Positions 15,630 to 25,183 of a stretch of DNA of 38,577 nt are shown piece by piece. Below the pieces are notes generated by a model. That model was not told the origin of the DNA, did no database searches, and saw only the letters and a program-made list of their open reading frames with translations. Positions within the stretch are counted from its first letter, which is position 1, and every line of letters begins with the position of its first letter. The position numbers and the translations under genes were made by a program. Source of the stretch: Clostridiales bacterium (GTDB lineage: Bacteria > Bacillota > Clostridia > Lachnospirales > Lachnospiraceae); the NCBI GenBank assembly GCA_015655075.1, contig JAATFT010000037.1:1-38577 (forward strand). Reading direction: 5' to 3'.

Positions 15630-18512
15630 TTATGCCAAAGCTACCTCTACCAGATTCGTATGCTGCGGATTTCCTTTTGCCAATGGAGACGGATGCCTTG
15701 TCGTTGTCAGAACATTGATGGATCCCCGTATATCTGTTCCCTTAATATCCGGAGTATACCAGCCTCCCTGGGACATGGCGACCACCCCTTTCATGATCCT
15801 GTGAGTCACGAATACAGGAATCCGGATACAGCCCCGATCATTGAATATCTTTACTGTGTCCCCCCGGCTGATACCGCGTTTTTCCGCATCATCAGTATGA
15901 ATCCAAAGCGCCGGCATTTCTAATTCCTCCATCCATTCGTTATTGTCATGGATGGAATGGCAGCGCCGCCTGGTATGCCAGCCGATAAGCTGAAGAGGAT
16001 ATTTCATCCGTAATAAATCATCCGGTCCCTCCTCACAGGGAACATAGGCGGGTACAGCCGGAAGCTCTTTATTGTGCATTTCATAAATAAGCTTTGAAAA
16101 AATTTCAATTTTACCGGAAGGTGTTTGAAATTGATACTGCTCCGGTTCCCTTATTTCCTTTTCAAAGGCAATTTTTACCGTATTGTTCTTAAACTGATAA
16201 CCACCCTGTCTGCAAAATTCCTCATAATCCGGTAATTCCTTTTCTTTTTCCCGGTATCTTTCATAAATTTCTTTCAGCCATAACTCCATGTCTGGTTTTT
16301 TATCAATAAATTCTTCAAACATTCCAAGTTCTTTTGAAAGCTCCTTAATCCATTCCCATTCAAATCTGCATCCAAAAACAGGCTCTATTACTTTATTATT
16401 ACGCAAAATGTAATTTGCCCCTTTCCAGGGCGTCACAATATTATTGTTTTCAAATACGGAGGCGGCGGGCAGAACTATATCCGCAAATTTTGCACTGGGA
16501 GTCATAAAAATATCAGAGCACACAATGAATTCACACTTTTTAGTATCTTTCAGAATACGAATCGTGTCGTTAATATCCGAATGCTGATTTACCAGGGTAT
16601 TTCCGGCCAGATTAAATATCAGTTTAATGTTGCCTGATAATTTTTCCACCCCCTTGATTCCATCTTCAGAGGATGTCATCTCCGTGCCATGTTCAATTGC
16701 CTTACTCCAGAGAAAAACCGGAATCTTTCCTTGATAGGGATTTTCCAACTCATTACGAAAGCCCGGAAATGGATGCTCGTTTACCCATCCGGCACCTGCT
16801 GCACTGCCTCCCGGAATACCCACATTGCCTGTCATACAGGCAAGAGCGGCAAGGCATCTGACTGTCTGTTCACCGTTTCTGGTCCGCTGAAGTCCAAGCC
16901 CCGCCAAAAGGCATGCAGGCTTCATGGAGGCGTAATCTCCGGCTAATTTTATAATCGTTTCGGCCGGTACACCTGTTATACCCCCAGCCCATTCCGGATT
17001 TTTCACAATCCCATCTTTTTCCCCTGACAGATAAGTGAAATAACTTTCTCCATAGGGTATTCCGTCAGGCATATGTTCCTCATCAAAACCAATACAAAAC
17101 CGATCCATAAATTTTTTGTCTAAAAGATTTTCCGACCATATGACATAGGCCATTGCATCTGCTAACGCTGCATCCGTTGACGGCCTGATGGGAATCCACT
17201 GGTCGGCATAGGTAACTGCCGATTCATTAAACCTTGGATCTATTACTATAATTTTTACATCTTTTTCTTTCAGCAATGAAATATAGTAATTCAGCTCGGA
17301 TCCAAAAATGGTTTCTGCCGGATTATGTCCCCAAAGAATAAGCAGCTTTGTATTTAATATATCCGACGGACTGTTTCCGCTTTCCGCGGTTCCGTAAATG
17401 TATGGTGTTATATAAGACGCACAGGCACTGCTATAGGAATTATAATGGTCTAAAAATCCTCCGTCCAGCTTTAGCAAACGTTTTATCAGATTTGCCGGTC
17501 TTAAAACACCGGTTACACCGGTTGAGTACATAACATACCGGGAAGACGGTCCGTAAGTTTCGGTGATTCTTCTCCATTCCGATGCGATAATCCTAACCGC
17601 CTCTTCCCAGCTGATCCGCTCAAATTTTCCGCTGCCGCGTTCACCGATCCGTTTCATCGGATACTTTAAACGTTCACTGCTTAAAAAGGTTTTCCGATAT
17701 CCCCTTCCTCTGACACAGGCCCGCAGCTGAGGATTATTCCGGCTGTCATCCGTTGCAATACTTAACATACATCCTTCCTGCACTTTGGGCCTGATGACAC
17801 ACTTTCCTCCGCAGTTATTAATTCCGGCCGTATTGATTGTTTCGGCCGGTCTTAATTCCTTTGATTTTCCGGGGCCGTTTTCTATTACGTCCTTCCAGAT
17901 GTTTAACGCTCTCTCTGTTCTTTCTTTTCCGGTACCGGTCTTTAAATATTCTTCCCATGCAATCCATATTTCCCAAGCCTGCTTTTGCATTATGAATTCT
18001 TTAAGGCATGTCATAAATAACCGAAACTCAGTGAAAGTCCCCTTTCCTGCATTTACAACTGCTTCTGATATTTCTTTCATTGTTGGGAGCAGATATTTTT
18101 CTACAAATAAATTTCTTTGGTTATCCCTGTCTTTATGGTCTAAACCATTTTTGTTATAATAAATTTCTACTGCCTTAAGATATGCCAGGTAACGGAACAT
18201 TTCTCCTATATAATCAGGTGGGTTTCCCTCCATTTTGCATGGCCGGTATCCTGATTTGTAATAGAATTGAATAACCGATACTGTTGTCCTGTCCAGAAGA
18301 ATTTTTCCCCGCCCCATACAGGACGATGCCCATAAGGGGATGTAAATATCTGCATCCGTTCCCCGAAGAAGGGAATCATATTCCAGGGAAAACTGCTTTC
18401 CATCCATTTTACAAAAAGATGTACCCATTATCATATTTTGATTATCTGATGGTTTTTGAGCAAAAAAATCGGCAATTTCCTGATAAACAGTCAATGTCTT
18501 TTCAATTTTCAT
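15630..18512 (-). CDS. Molybdopterin oxidoreductase, TorD-DmsA fusion
   Basis: From the ATG at 18512 (AGGGA 7 bases upstream, 11 bases after the ferredoxin stop) the protein has 960 residues; in-frame ATGs at 18539 and 18551 would overlap the ferredoxin gene. Residues 1-215 resemble the TorD/DmsD chaperone (GNPPDYIGEMFRYLAYL near 97; VEKYLLPTMKEISE near 137). From 225 on it is DmsA-like: C234-x3-C238-x27-C266, then RLKYPMKRIGERGSGKFERI, a YSSACASY segment with the probable Mo-ligating Ser, and the molybdopterin-dinucleotide domain. The first Fe-S cysteine is Gly230. There is no Tat signal, so it is cytoplasmic. Likely reduces an S- or N-oxide; substrate unknown. Confidence 0.88.
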   Translation of the reverse strand: MKIEKTLTVYQEIADFFAQKPSDNQNMIMGTSFCKMDGKQFSLEYDSLLRGTDADIYIPLWASSCMGRGKILLDRTTVSVIQFYYKSGYRPCKMEGNPPDYIGEMFRYLAYLKAVEIYYNKNGLDHKDRDNQRNLFVEKYLLPTMKEISEAVVNAGKGTFTEFRLFMTCLKEFIMQKQAWEIWIAWEEYLKTGTGKERTERALNIWKDVIENGPGKSKELRPAETINTAGINNCGGKCVIRPKVQEGCMLSIATDDSRNNPQLRACVRGRGYRKTFLSSERLKYPMKRIGERGSGKFERISWEEAVRIIASEWRRITETYGPSSRYVMYSTGVTGVLRPANLIKRLLKLDGGFLDHYNSYSSACASYITPYIYGTAESGNSPSDILNTKLLILWGHNPAETIFGSELNYYISLLKEKDVKIIVIDPRFNESAVTYADQWIPIRPSTDAALADAMAYVIWSENLLDKKFMDRFCIGFDEEHMPDGIPYGESYFTYLSGEKDGIVKNPEWAGGITGVPAETIIKLAGDYASMKPACLLAGLGLQRTRNGEQTVRCLAALACMTGNVGIPGGSAAGAGWVNEHPFPGFRNELENPYQGKIPVFLWSKAIEHGTEMTSSEDGIKGVEKLSGNIKLIFNLAGNTLVNQHSDINDTIRILKDTKKCEFIVCSDIFMTPSAKFADIVLPAASVFENNNIVTPWKGANYILRNNKVIEPVFGCRFEWEWIKELSKELGMFEEFIDKKPDMELWLKEIYERYREKEKELPDYEEFCRQGGYQFKNNTVKIAFEKEIREPEQYQFQTPSGKIEIFSKLIYEMHNKELPAVPAYVPCEEGPDDLLRMKYPLQLIGWHTRRRCHSIHDNNEWMEELEMPALWIHTDDAEKRGISRGDTVKIFNDRGCIRIPVFVTHRIMKGVVAMSQGGWYTPDIKGTDIRGSINVLTTTRHPSPLAKGNPQHTNLVEVALA

Positions 18513-18522
18513 ACTTTTTTCC

Positions 18523-18996
18523 CTAAATTCTGTTTTCATTATGATTATCATCCCTTAAATGAAAAGTAAGGCAATGTACCGGGCAAGCATCCACACATAC
18601 AGGGTTTCGTCCCATGGCAAGGAGGTCTATGCAGGCATCACACTTACCTGCTTTCTTAACCGCCTGCCTGTATACCGGAATGTGATAGGGACAAGCCGCT
18701 ATACATGCCCTGCATCCGACACATTTTTCCTCATCAAAAGCAACCACTCCATTTTCCGTATTATACATGGCGTGGAATTTACATACTTTAACACAGGCCG
18801 CATCCCTGCAATGATAACAGCTGTCCGTGTAATGCCAAACCTTAAGTTTTTGTTTATCATACGTTTCCGTCGTGAATACCCTTCGGTAGTTAACACCAAG
18901 TTCCAGGTTGTTTTTATCCTTGCAGGCAATCTGGCAGGCACCGCAGCCTATACATTTATCTGCGTCCACTGCAAAAACAGAATCCTTACTGTTCAT
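18523..18996 (-). CDS. DmsB-like 4Fe-4S ferredoxin subunit
   Basis: The 157-residue protein has four cysteine clusters of the DmsB/HybA type: CIGCGACQIACKDKN near 15; CYHC and CVKVCKF near 60-72; CVGCRACIAACPYHIP near 92; CDAC with CVDACPVHCL near 117-138. It is shorter than E. coli DmsB (about 205) because the C-terminal tail is missing. It should carry electrons to the adjoining TorD-DmsA protein. No DmsC-like membrane anchor gene is present, so a soluble donor such as ferredoxin or NAD(P)H via another protein is implied. It is 42 bases downstream of the M24 gene. Confidence 0.9.
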   Translation of the reverse strand: MNSKDSVFAVDADKCIGCGACQIACKDKNNLELGVNYRRVFTTETYDKQKLKVWHYTDSCYHCRDAACVKVCKFHAMYNTENGVVAFDEEKCVGCRACIAACPYHIPVYRQAVKKAGKCDACIDLLAMGRNPVCVDACPVHCLTFHLRDDNHNENRI

Positions 18997-19037
18997 TTTG
19001 TCCTGACCTCATTATTTTTTATCCATCTTCTTTTAAT

Positions 19038-20222
19038 TTACGATATGGGAATCCTGATTTCCCCATTATTAAGTTTTGTCAACAGCTCATAACCATTTTC
19101 CGTAATTAAAACAGTATCCGAATGGCGGACACCGCCCCATGATTTATCCATCAAACCCGGCTCCACCGTTATTACCATATTGGGCTTTAGGGGTATCTTA
19201 TTACCCGGTGCAAGAGACGGGAATTCATGGGCAGAGCAGCCGACTCCATGTCCGACACGTCCCGGAAGGATTGCACCAAATCCATAATCGGTATATACTT
19301 TGGCAGCCGCATGATATAATTCCTCAAACAATACATTCGGTTTTAATATGTTAAATATACTTTCTCTTGCTTTTAGCATACTGTCATATGCATTTTGCCT
19401 GTAGGAATCCAACTGTTCAATAATAATTGTTCTTTCATTTTCCGCATGATAACCGTCCGTCTTCGCCCAGGCCATAGGAAGCGTCAAATCTCCGCTTTTT
19501 GGCTGATAATGTTTTGGACAATCGCAGCCGTAAGCAATATGTCCATTTGACATACACCATACATGGAGGCTGTCAATCATACCCCCCTCAGAAGTTCCGA
19601 AACCGCATACCTCAGAATCCCTGAACTTCGTATGCCACATTTTGCGCATTGCATACTGGCCTTCCGTTGCCGCTTCCGCTTCCGATTTTCCGGAGGATAT
19701 ATTCTCTATAGCAACACGCACACCTTCGTCAACGAGTTCTGCCGATCGCCTGATTCTGCTGATTTCATACTCATCCTTGATGATTTTTAGCATATTGACA
19801 GTCTCGGAAATTGAACTGGCACTGACATCCGGGTATTGGCTCATAACCTGCTGATAAAAATCAACACTGATATAGTCCATTTCCAAACCGATTTTACCGG
19901 TTATTTTACCGGTAAGCATTCTAATGGCATCTGTGGGCTTCATTGCAAGTGATGTATTAGCTCCCCATTTTCCATAAAGTTCAACTTTATTTATAGCCCC
20001 CTCAGCTTTTGCATGGTCATTGCGAATACAATGCACAAGCAGTTCTGGTTCTCCCTCAAGAGGTATAATCATAAAAGCCGGGTGACTGTTAATAACCGGA
20101 TTAAAATTACTGAAGATGAAAACATTTTCAGGTTTCTGCAGGATGACCAGACTGTATCCTTCCTCCATCATTTTTTCCTTTAAACATTCAATCCTTTTGT
20201 AGACAGATTGCTTGGCTTCCAT
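19038..20222 (-). CDS. M24-family creatinase-like hydrolase (metal ligands lost)
   Basis: The 394-residue pita-bread-fold protein has a creatinase-type N-terminal domain and an M24 C-terminal domain. Of the five metal ligands of prolidases and methionine aminopeptidases, the first Asp is replaced (GDLTLPMAW where GDxxxxDxG is usual), the second Asp is Glu in HAENERT, the final Glu is Ser in GVRHSDTVLI, while His (GHGVG) and Glu (VEPG) remain. This pattern and the ERT segment match metal-free creatinase rather than X-Pro peptidase. Creatinase splits an amidino C-N bond. The substrate here is probably an imported amide or amidine-like compound. AAGAAGG lies 9 bases before the ATG. Confidence 0.8.
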   Translation of the reverse strand: MEAKQSVYKRIECLKEKMMEEGYSLVILQKPENVFIFSNFNPVINSHPAFMIIPLEGEPELLVHCIRNDHAKAEGAINKVELYGKWGANTSLAMKPTDAIRMLTGKITGKIGLEMDYISVDFYQQVMSQYPDVSASSISETVNMLKIIKDEYEISRIRRSAELVDEGVRVAIENISSGKSEAEAATEGQYAMRKMWHTKFRDSEVCGFGTSEGGMIDSLHVWCMSNGHIAYGCDCPKHYQPKSGDLTLPMAWAKTDGYHAENERTIIIEQLDSYRQNAYDSMLKARESIFNILKPNVLFEELYHAAAKVYTDYGFGAILPGRVGHGVGCSAHEFPSLAPGNKIPLKPNMVITVEPGLMDKSWGGVRHSDTVLITENGYELLTKLNNGEIRIPIS

Positions 20223-20245
20223 TATTCATAACCTTCTTTCTTTCA

Positions 20246-21304
20246 TTATATCAATGAGGAAAACCTCAAATTTTCACATGGATTCCCAATGGTCGCCCAG
20301 GCTTCAAAGTCCTCCACTACAAACATGCTTGTAGAAACAGTCTTTGCAGGATAGCCTTCCCCCGGATGACGGCAGATACTATTGACACCGTTCTCATGAT
20401 CCGACATGATACGGAATAAATCCTGAAATCTTAAAGCTCCATATCTTTCCTCAACCATTTCCCGGATTCTGTCATACCGGCTGAAAGTTGAGGTGTACAT
20501 AGTAATGTCCGGATTCAAACGGCTGAATTTATCTGAAATATAATGGTTTGTACGGAAAAGTACGCCCCTGCCGGTATCTTCTTCAATATTCACATCGTTC
20601 TTTGTCATTTCAACACAGAATGCATCTTTTGCATCTGCTATAATAACATTCAGGCCATTCATTCTCGGCGTTTTCTTTAAGAATTCCAATGCTTCTTTCG
20701 CTGTCCTGCAATTTGTAAGCAGTATGTGGGAATTCAGGAAAATATGTGCCGAGTTAACACGCTCCACATCAGACGGTGCTTTTGCTGACCAGAAACCCGT
20801 ATTGGTAACGCCAAGACCATAACTGTTCATACCGCATGCCGGGTATGTTACCGTTCCTGCTCCGCTGATTTCAACCATTTTCAGCCCGTCCGTGTATTCC
20901 CTGTGAATAACGGCCTGCTCCAAATACATACCCATGTCACGGTTTTTAATAACATATGTTTTACCATCCAGCGTAGCTTTACCTCTGACAAGAAGCATAC
21001 TGCATTCCTGATTAAAATAATCTTTCATAAAGTATGCCGGTATATTTAAGAGCACAATGTCTTCAAACGAAATACCGGAACCCTCCGCGATTCCCTGCAT
21101 TTCCTCATATAGATCATGATGGGACTCTTTAATAAAGAGAAGGTTTTTGGATACAAAATCCCTGTACTTTTCCATATTAAGGTGATCCCCATCCACCTTT
21201 TCCTTTACCCTTATAACATTTGCAGCAATCACTTCCCTTAATTGCCCGCCTTCTTGTTTACCCTGCTCATATGGTGTTCCTGAAACTTTAATAACTGACT
21301 TCAT
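20246..21304 (-). CDS. C45-family autoproteolytic acyltransferase/hydrolase
   Basis: The start at 21304 has GGAGG five bases upstream; a longer TTG-initiated frame would include that site. The 352-residue protein resembles isopenicillin-N acyltransferase (peptidase C45, Ntn fold). GTPYEQGKQEGGQLRE near 9 is the family's propeptide motif. Cys101 (QE-CSMLLV) is the expected nucleophile exposed by self-cleavage, close to Cys103 of the Penicillium enzyme. NRDMG near 121 and GLGVTNTG follow as usual. Relatives cleave or form amide bonds to acyl or amino-acid groups. Located between UroD-like and creatinase-like genes, it may strip an acyl group from the imported substrate. Confidence 0.87.
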   Translation of the reverse strand: MKSVIKVSGTPYEQGKQEGGQLREVIAANVIRVKEKVDGDHLNMEKYRDFVSKNLLFIKESHHDLYEEMQGIAEGSGISFEDIVLLNIPAYFMKDYFNQECSMLLVRGKATLDGKTYVIKNRDMGMYLEQAVIHREYTDGLKMVEISGAGTVTYPACGMNSYGLGVTNTGFWSAKAPSDVERVNSAHIFLNSHILLTNCRTAKEALEFLKKTPRMNGLNVIIADAKDAFCVEMTKNDVNIEEDTGRGVLFRTNHYISDKFSRLNPDITMYTSTFSRYDRIREMVEERYGALRFQDLFRIMSDHENGVNSICRHPGEGYPAKTVSTSMFVVEDFEAWATIGNPCENLRFSSLI

Positions 21305-21327
21305 AGTTGCCTCCAATCTTATCGTTG

Positions 21328-22323
21328 TTATAAAGCTAAAATCTGCTCTGTTTCTGTTTTTACCTCTTTAATAAATACCAGCATATCCTCATCCAACGGA
21401 TATCGGATAACACAGCCGGGTGTAAGTATCAAACGGCGTCCTTTCGTTACTTTGATTGTATTAAAAATCTGATTTCTCAATTCATTTTTATGATGGTGGG
21501 TTATATCCATTCTTTCGATTCCGCCCATAACACACTTCTGTGTATATTCTTTCACTTCCTCAATCGTTGGGAGTGATTGCCATGCATGCCAGTTGAATGC
21601 ATTAACCGGATAATCTTTTAAAATATTAAACATAATATCATCACCATGGGCATGAAGTACATTAAACCATCCTTTGGAAGCATTCAGTATCTTCACGTCA
21701 TATGGCTTACCATATTCCCTGTATGTATTTTCCTCCATAACAGCATACGAACTCATCTGGGATGCCATAAATACACCGTCTGCCCCTAAGTCTATGACTC
21801 TTTCCACCAGTTCACAGGTTGTCTTGGTGATTTCCTCCATAGCTTTGTGAATATCTTCACCGGCGCCCCGGCTAATATATTCCAGAAGTTTTCCGCCGCT
21901 TAACTTGTTTGCAGTTGTTATAGGGCTAAATACCGTAAAAATAACAGGTACTTCTCCTTTTACCTTTTCCAGTAAAAGCTTTAAGTACTCCTGTTCACGT
22001 TTCAATGCTCCCTGTTTAATAGAAACCTGTTTAATTTTCTTCCAATCATCAATGGAGTTAATAGGCGTGGAAGTTATCTTTGCCACACCTCCGTTGGCAA
22101 TATCCGAATAGTCTATTGTGCATCCGAAATCTTCTATACTATACATACCGTTATTCATAGTTTTTATAAAATCAATATCATAAGTTTTATAAAATTCAAA
22201 TGTCTTTTCCGCATTCAGAACCGGATCCAAATCAATTCCCGGCATATGTGACCACATGGAATAAGGAATTTCGTCCACCTTTTCACCGGCTATTGCTGCT
22301 CTGATTCTCTCAAATTTAGTCAT
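21328..22323 (-). CDS. UroD-family protein, methyltransferase-like
   Basis: This 331-residue barrel belongs to the uroporphyrinogen decarboxylase superfamily. No haem genes are nearby. H224 and H226 in LHAHGDD and a late Cys in LTPGCVIRYP match the zinc-binding pattern of the MtaA/MtbA methyltransferase branch, which moves methyl groups between corrinoid proteins and thiols; the C-terminal P-x-x-N-I stretch of MtaA is altered. No corrinoid protein gene is adjacent, so thiol or other demethylation chemistry is inference. GGGAGGA lies 5-6 bases before the ATG; the gene follows oppF by 18 bases. Confidence 0.8.
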   Translation of the reverse strand: MTKFERIRAAIAGEKVDEIPYSMWSHMPGIDLDPVLNAEKTFEFYKTYDIDFIKTMNNGMYSIEDFGCTIDYSDIANGGVAKITSTPINSIDDWKKIKQVSIKQGALKREQEYLKLLLEKVKGEVPVIFTVFSPITTANKLSGGKLLEYISRGAGEDIHKAMEEITKTTCELVERVIDLGADGVFMASQMSSYAVMEENTYREYGKPYDVKILNASKGWFNVLHAHGDDIMFNILKDYPVNAFNWHAWQSLPTIEEVKEYTQKCVMGGIERMDITHHHKNELRNQIFNTIKVTKGRRLILTPGCVIRYPLDEDMLVFIKEVKTETEQILAL

Positions 22324-22341
22324 AAAGTCCTCCCGCTTTTA

Positions 22342-23334
22342 TCATTCGTTAACTATTTCTCCGCCAACCTTATAGCAGCAGCAAAAATGTTCTTTCCCAA
22401 CAAGGTATCTTGCAGGATATACCTGACGGCAAACATCATCAGCCAAGGAACAACGGGTAGAAAAACCACATCCTGCCGGACGGTTAATGGGACTTGGTAT
22501 TTCGCCATGCATGATAATTCTATTTCTTTCCATACCCGGTTTAGAAATCGGCACGGCGGAAAGAAGTGCCTTGGTATACGGATGCTTCGGATTCTTAAAT
22601 AATTCTTCTTTTGCAGCCGTTTCTACTACCTGCCCCAGATACATGACAGCCACATTCGTTGAAATATGCTGTACTATACGTAAGTCATGTGAAATAAAAA
22701 CGATTGCGATACTAAAATCTTTCTGCAATTTCACAAGAAGGTTAATAATCTGGGCTTGTATAGAAACATCCAAAGCCGAAACACATTCATCACATAATAT
22801 AATATCAGGCTTCACAGCAAGTGCCCTGGCAATGCAGATTCTCTGTCTCTGCCCTCCTGAAAACTCATGAGGGAATTTCTTTGCACTTTCTTTTCCCAGT
22901 CCAACCAGCTCAAGGAGCTCTGCTGCTTTCGTTCTTGCCTCTTTTTCAGAACAGATGCCATGTATGACAAAAGGTTCACTTAAAATATCTCTGACTCTCA
23001 TACGGGGATTTAAGGATGCATACGGATCCTGAAATACCATTTGCATATGCTTGCGCATCTGACGCATTTTCTCAGGCGGTAATTTGGTGATATCTTCTCC
23101 TTTGAAGAATATCTCCCCTTCCGTCGGCTCAAGCAGCCGAGTGATAACTCTTGCCAATGTTGATTTACCGCAGCCGGATTCTCCTACAATCCCCAGTGTT
23201 TCTCCCTTTTTTATTTTTAAGCCGACATCCTCAACTGCTTTAACATATTTCTTTTCTTTATTAAAAAAGCCATCCACCGGAAACCATTTTTTTAAATGTC
23301 TTACTTCTATTAAAACTTCATTCTGATTTTCCAT
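22342..23334 (-). CDS. oppF: Oligopeptide ABC transporter ATPase (OppF-type)
   Basis: The 330-residue ATPase has Walker A GESGCGKST, signature SGGQRQRICIARAL and Walker B IILCDECVSALD, plus the C-terminal oligopeptide/dipeptide motif (PAGCGFSTRC.LADDVC). The ATG at 23334 shares its A with the stop of oppD (TAATG), and the ribosome site GGAGGTGAAGG lies inside oppD, so translation is coupled. It powers import with OppD for the OppBC channel. The Asp-Glu-Cys Walker B is a common variant in OppF. Confidence 0.93.
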   Translation of the reverse strand: MENQNEVLIEVRHLKKWFPVDGFFNKEKKYVKAVEDVGLKIKKGETLGIVGESGCGKSTLARVITRLLEPTEGEIFFKGEDITKLPPEKMRQMRKHMQMVFQDPYASLNPRMRVRDILSEPFVIHGICSEKEARTKAAELLELVGLGKESAKKFPHEFSGGQRQRICIARALAVKPDIILCDECVSALDVSIQAQIINLLVKLQKDFSIAIVFISHDLRIVQHISTNVAVMYLGQVVETAAKEELFKNPKHPYTKALLSAVPISKPGMERNRIIMHGEIPSPINRPAGCGFSTRCSLADDVCRQVYPARYLVGKEHFCCCYKVGGEIVNE

Positions 23335-24317
23335 TATTCCTTCACCTCCCACTGATCCGTATATTGAAAGCAGGAAACACTTCTTCCTCCCAGATCTACT
23401 GTCGGCGGAATATGGTACTCACAGACTTTTCTTACATATTTGCACCGGTTCCTGAAAGGACATCCCTTGGGTAAATCATAGAGACTTGGGACACTGCCTT
23501 CGATGGCCTCCAAATCTTTTCCGCTATCCTCCATGGATGGAATAGAGTTTAAAAGTCCTTCCGTATATGGATGTTTTGGGGTGTCGAAGATGTCTGCAAC
23601 CGGTGCTTTTTCGACAATATTTCCACAATACATAACCGCAACCGTATCAACCATCTCGGCGATAACTCCAAGATCATGGGTAATCATAATAATCGATGTT
23701 CCGAAATCCCGGTTCAGGTTATTCAGCAAATCTATAATCTGTGCCTGTATTGTTACATCAAGAGCGGTTGTAGGCTCATCTGCAATCAGCACCTCCGGAT
23801 GACAGAGCAAAGACATGGCTATCATAATTCTCTGCCTCATACCGCCGGAAAGTTCAAACGGGTACTGCTTCATTCTTGTCTCAGGTGAAGGAATTTCAAC
23901 CGTACGAAGCATCTCAATGCTTCGGCTTTTTGCCTCTTTTTTTGTGATCTTTTCATGTTTGATAAGAACTTCCATCATCTGGTTTCCTATGGTAAAAAGC
24001 GGATTAAGGCAAACCATAGGTTCCTGAAAAATCATAGAAATCTTATTACCTCTATAAACCTCCATTTTCTTTTCCGAAAGTTCCAAAAGATTCTGGCCCT
24101 CTAACAGAATTTTACCGCTTATTTGGGCCGGCGGTGATGCTAATAACCGGATTATGCTTTTGGATATAACGCTTTTACCGGATCCCGACTCACCGACAAG
24201 TCCAAGTTTTTGGCCCTTTTTTAGTGAAAAGTTTGCCTGATTGACCGCTTTTGCACAACCATATTTTGTATTAAATACAACATTTAGATTCTCTACTTTT
24301 AAAATTGTATCATCCAT
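23334..24317 (-). CDS. oppD: Oligopeptide ABC transporter ATPase (OppD-type)
   Basis: The 327-residue ATPase has Walker A GESGSGKSV, signature LSGGMRQRIMIAMSL, Walker B VLIADEPTTALD and the C-terminal Cys-rich KGCPFRNRC.YVRKVC region typical of OppD/DppD. It lies 13 bases after oppC and overlaps oppF by one base. It forms the transport engine with OppF. Confidence 0.93.
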   Translation of the reverse strand: MDDTILKVENLNVVFNTKYGCAKAVNQANFSLKKGQKLGLVGESGSGKSVISKSIIRLLASPPAQISGKILLEGQNLLELSEKKMEVYRGNKISMIFQEPMVCLNPLFTIGNQMMEVLIKHEKITKKEAKSRSIEMLRTVEIPSPETRMKQYPFELSGGMRQRIMIAMSLLCHPEVLIADEPTTALDVTIQAQIIDLLNNLNRDFGTSIIMITHDLGVIAEMVDTVAVMYCGNIVEKAPVADIFDTPKHPYTEGLLNSIPSMEDSGKDLEAIEGSVPSLYDLPKGCPFRNRCKYVRKVCEYHIPPTVDLGGRSVSCFQYTDQWEVKE

Positions 24318-24330
24318 TTTTCATTCCCCT

Positions 24331-25167
24331 TTATACATTCAGCTTCGGATCTAAATAATCTCTAAGCCAATCACCCATGAGGTTTACTCCAAGCACAGTT
24401 ATTGTGATTGCGATTCCAGGCAAAATTGCAAGCCATGGATTTGACAACATAAAATCTTTACCATCTGAGAGCATTCTGCCCCATGTAGGGATCTCCAAAG
24501 GAACACCAAGTCCAAGATAGCTAAGAGATGCTTCCATTAAAATGATTCTTGCCATGCCAAGCGTTGCCTGAACAATAGCCGGACTGATAATATTGGGTAT
24601 GATATGACGTATAATAATACGGCTGTTCTTACTTCCTACCGATCTGATTGCCTCAATATATTCCATTTCCTTCACGGAAAGGATTTCACCTCTGACTAAT
24701 CTTGCATACTGTACCCAACTGCTGATTGCCGCCACAATAATGACATTTTTTAAACTTCGTCCTAATACTGCAGCTACAAATAATGCCAGTAAAACAAACG
24801 GAAAGGATAACTGAATATCAACAATTCTCATAATAACGGCATCAACCCACTTACCATAATACCCTGCTATTGCCCCAAGTAAAGTTCCAATAACCCCGGC
24901 AAGAATCGTACCGAAAAATGCTACCAGTATTGTAATTCTGCTTCCATAAATTACTCTGGATAAAACATCCCGTCCAAGCTGATCCGTTCCCAGAATATGA
25001 TTAAAATTCCCGCCTGCAAAAACAGGATTCATAAGTTTATTCATAACATCCTGCTTTGTCGGATCATACGGAGCAATAATATTAGCTGTCAATGCGGCAA
25101 AAACAACCAGCAGTACCACAATTACACCAACTAATCCGGTTTTGCTTTCCTTTAAACTTTTCCACAT
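24331..25167 (-). CDS. oppC: Oligopeptide ABC transporter permease (OppC-type)
   Basis: The 278-residue permease has an N-terminal membrane anchor, a periplasmic-type segment with the family motif LGTDQLGRDVLSRVIYG and the EAIRSVGSKNSRIIIRHI loop that contacts the ATPase. It has about six membrane segments. It is 16 bases downstream of oppB. Confidence 0.93.
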   Translation of the reverse strand: MWKSLKESKTGLVGVIVVLLVVFAALTANIIAPYDPTKQDVMNKLMNPVFAGGNFNHILGTDQLGRDVLSRVIYGSRITILVAFFGTILAGVIGTLLGAIAGYYGKWVDAVIMRIVDIQLSFPFVLLALFVAAVLGRSLKNVIIVAAISSWVQYARLVRGEILSVKEMEYIEAIRSVGSKNSRIIIRHIIPNIISPAIVQATLGMARIILMEASLSYLGLGVPLEIPTWGRMLSDGKDFMLSNPWLAILPGIAITITVLGVNLMGDWLRDYLDPKLNV

Positions 25168-25183
25168 AATTACCGGTACCTCC

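Noticed and set aside
19038..20222. Annotation as X-Pro aminopeptidase or DMSP lyase DddP
   Set aside because: Metal ligands needed by both are missing; the pattern fits creatinase better.
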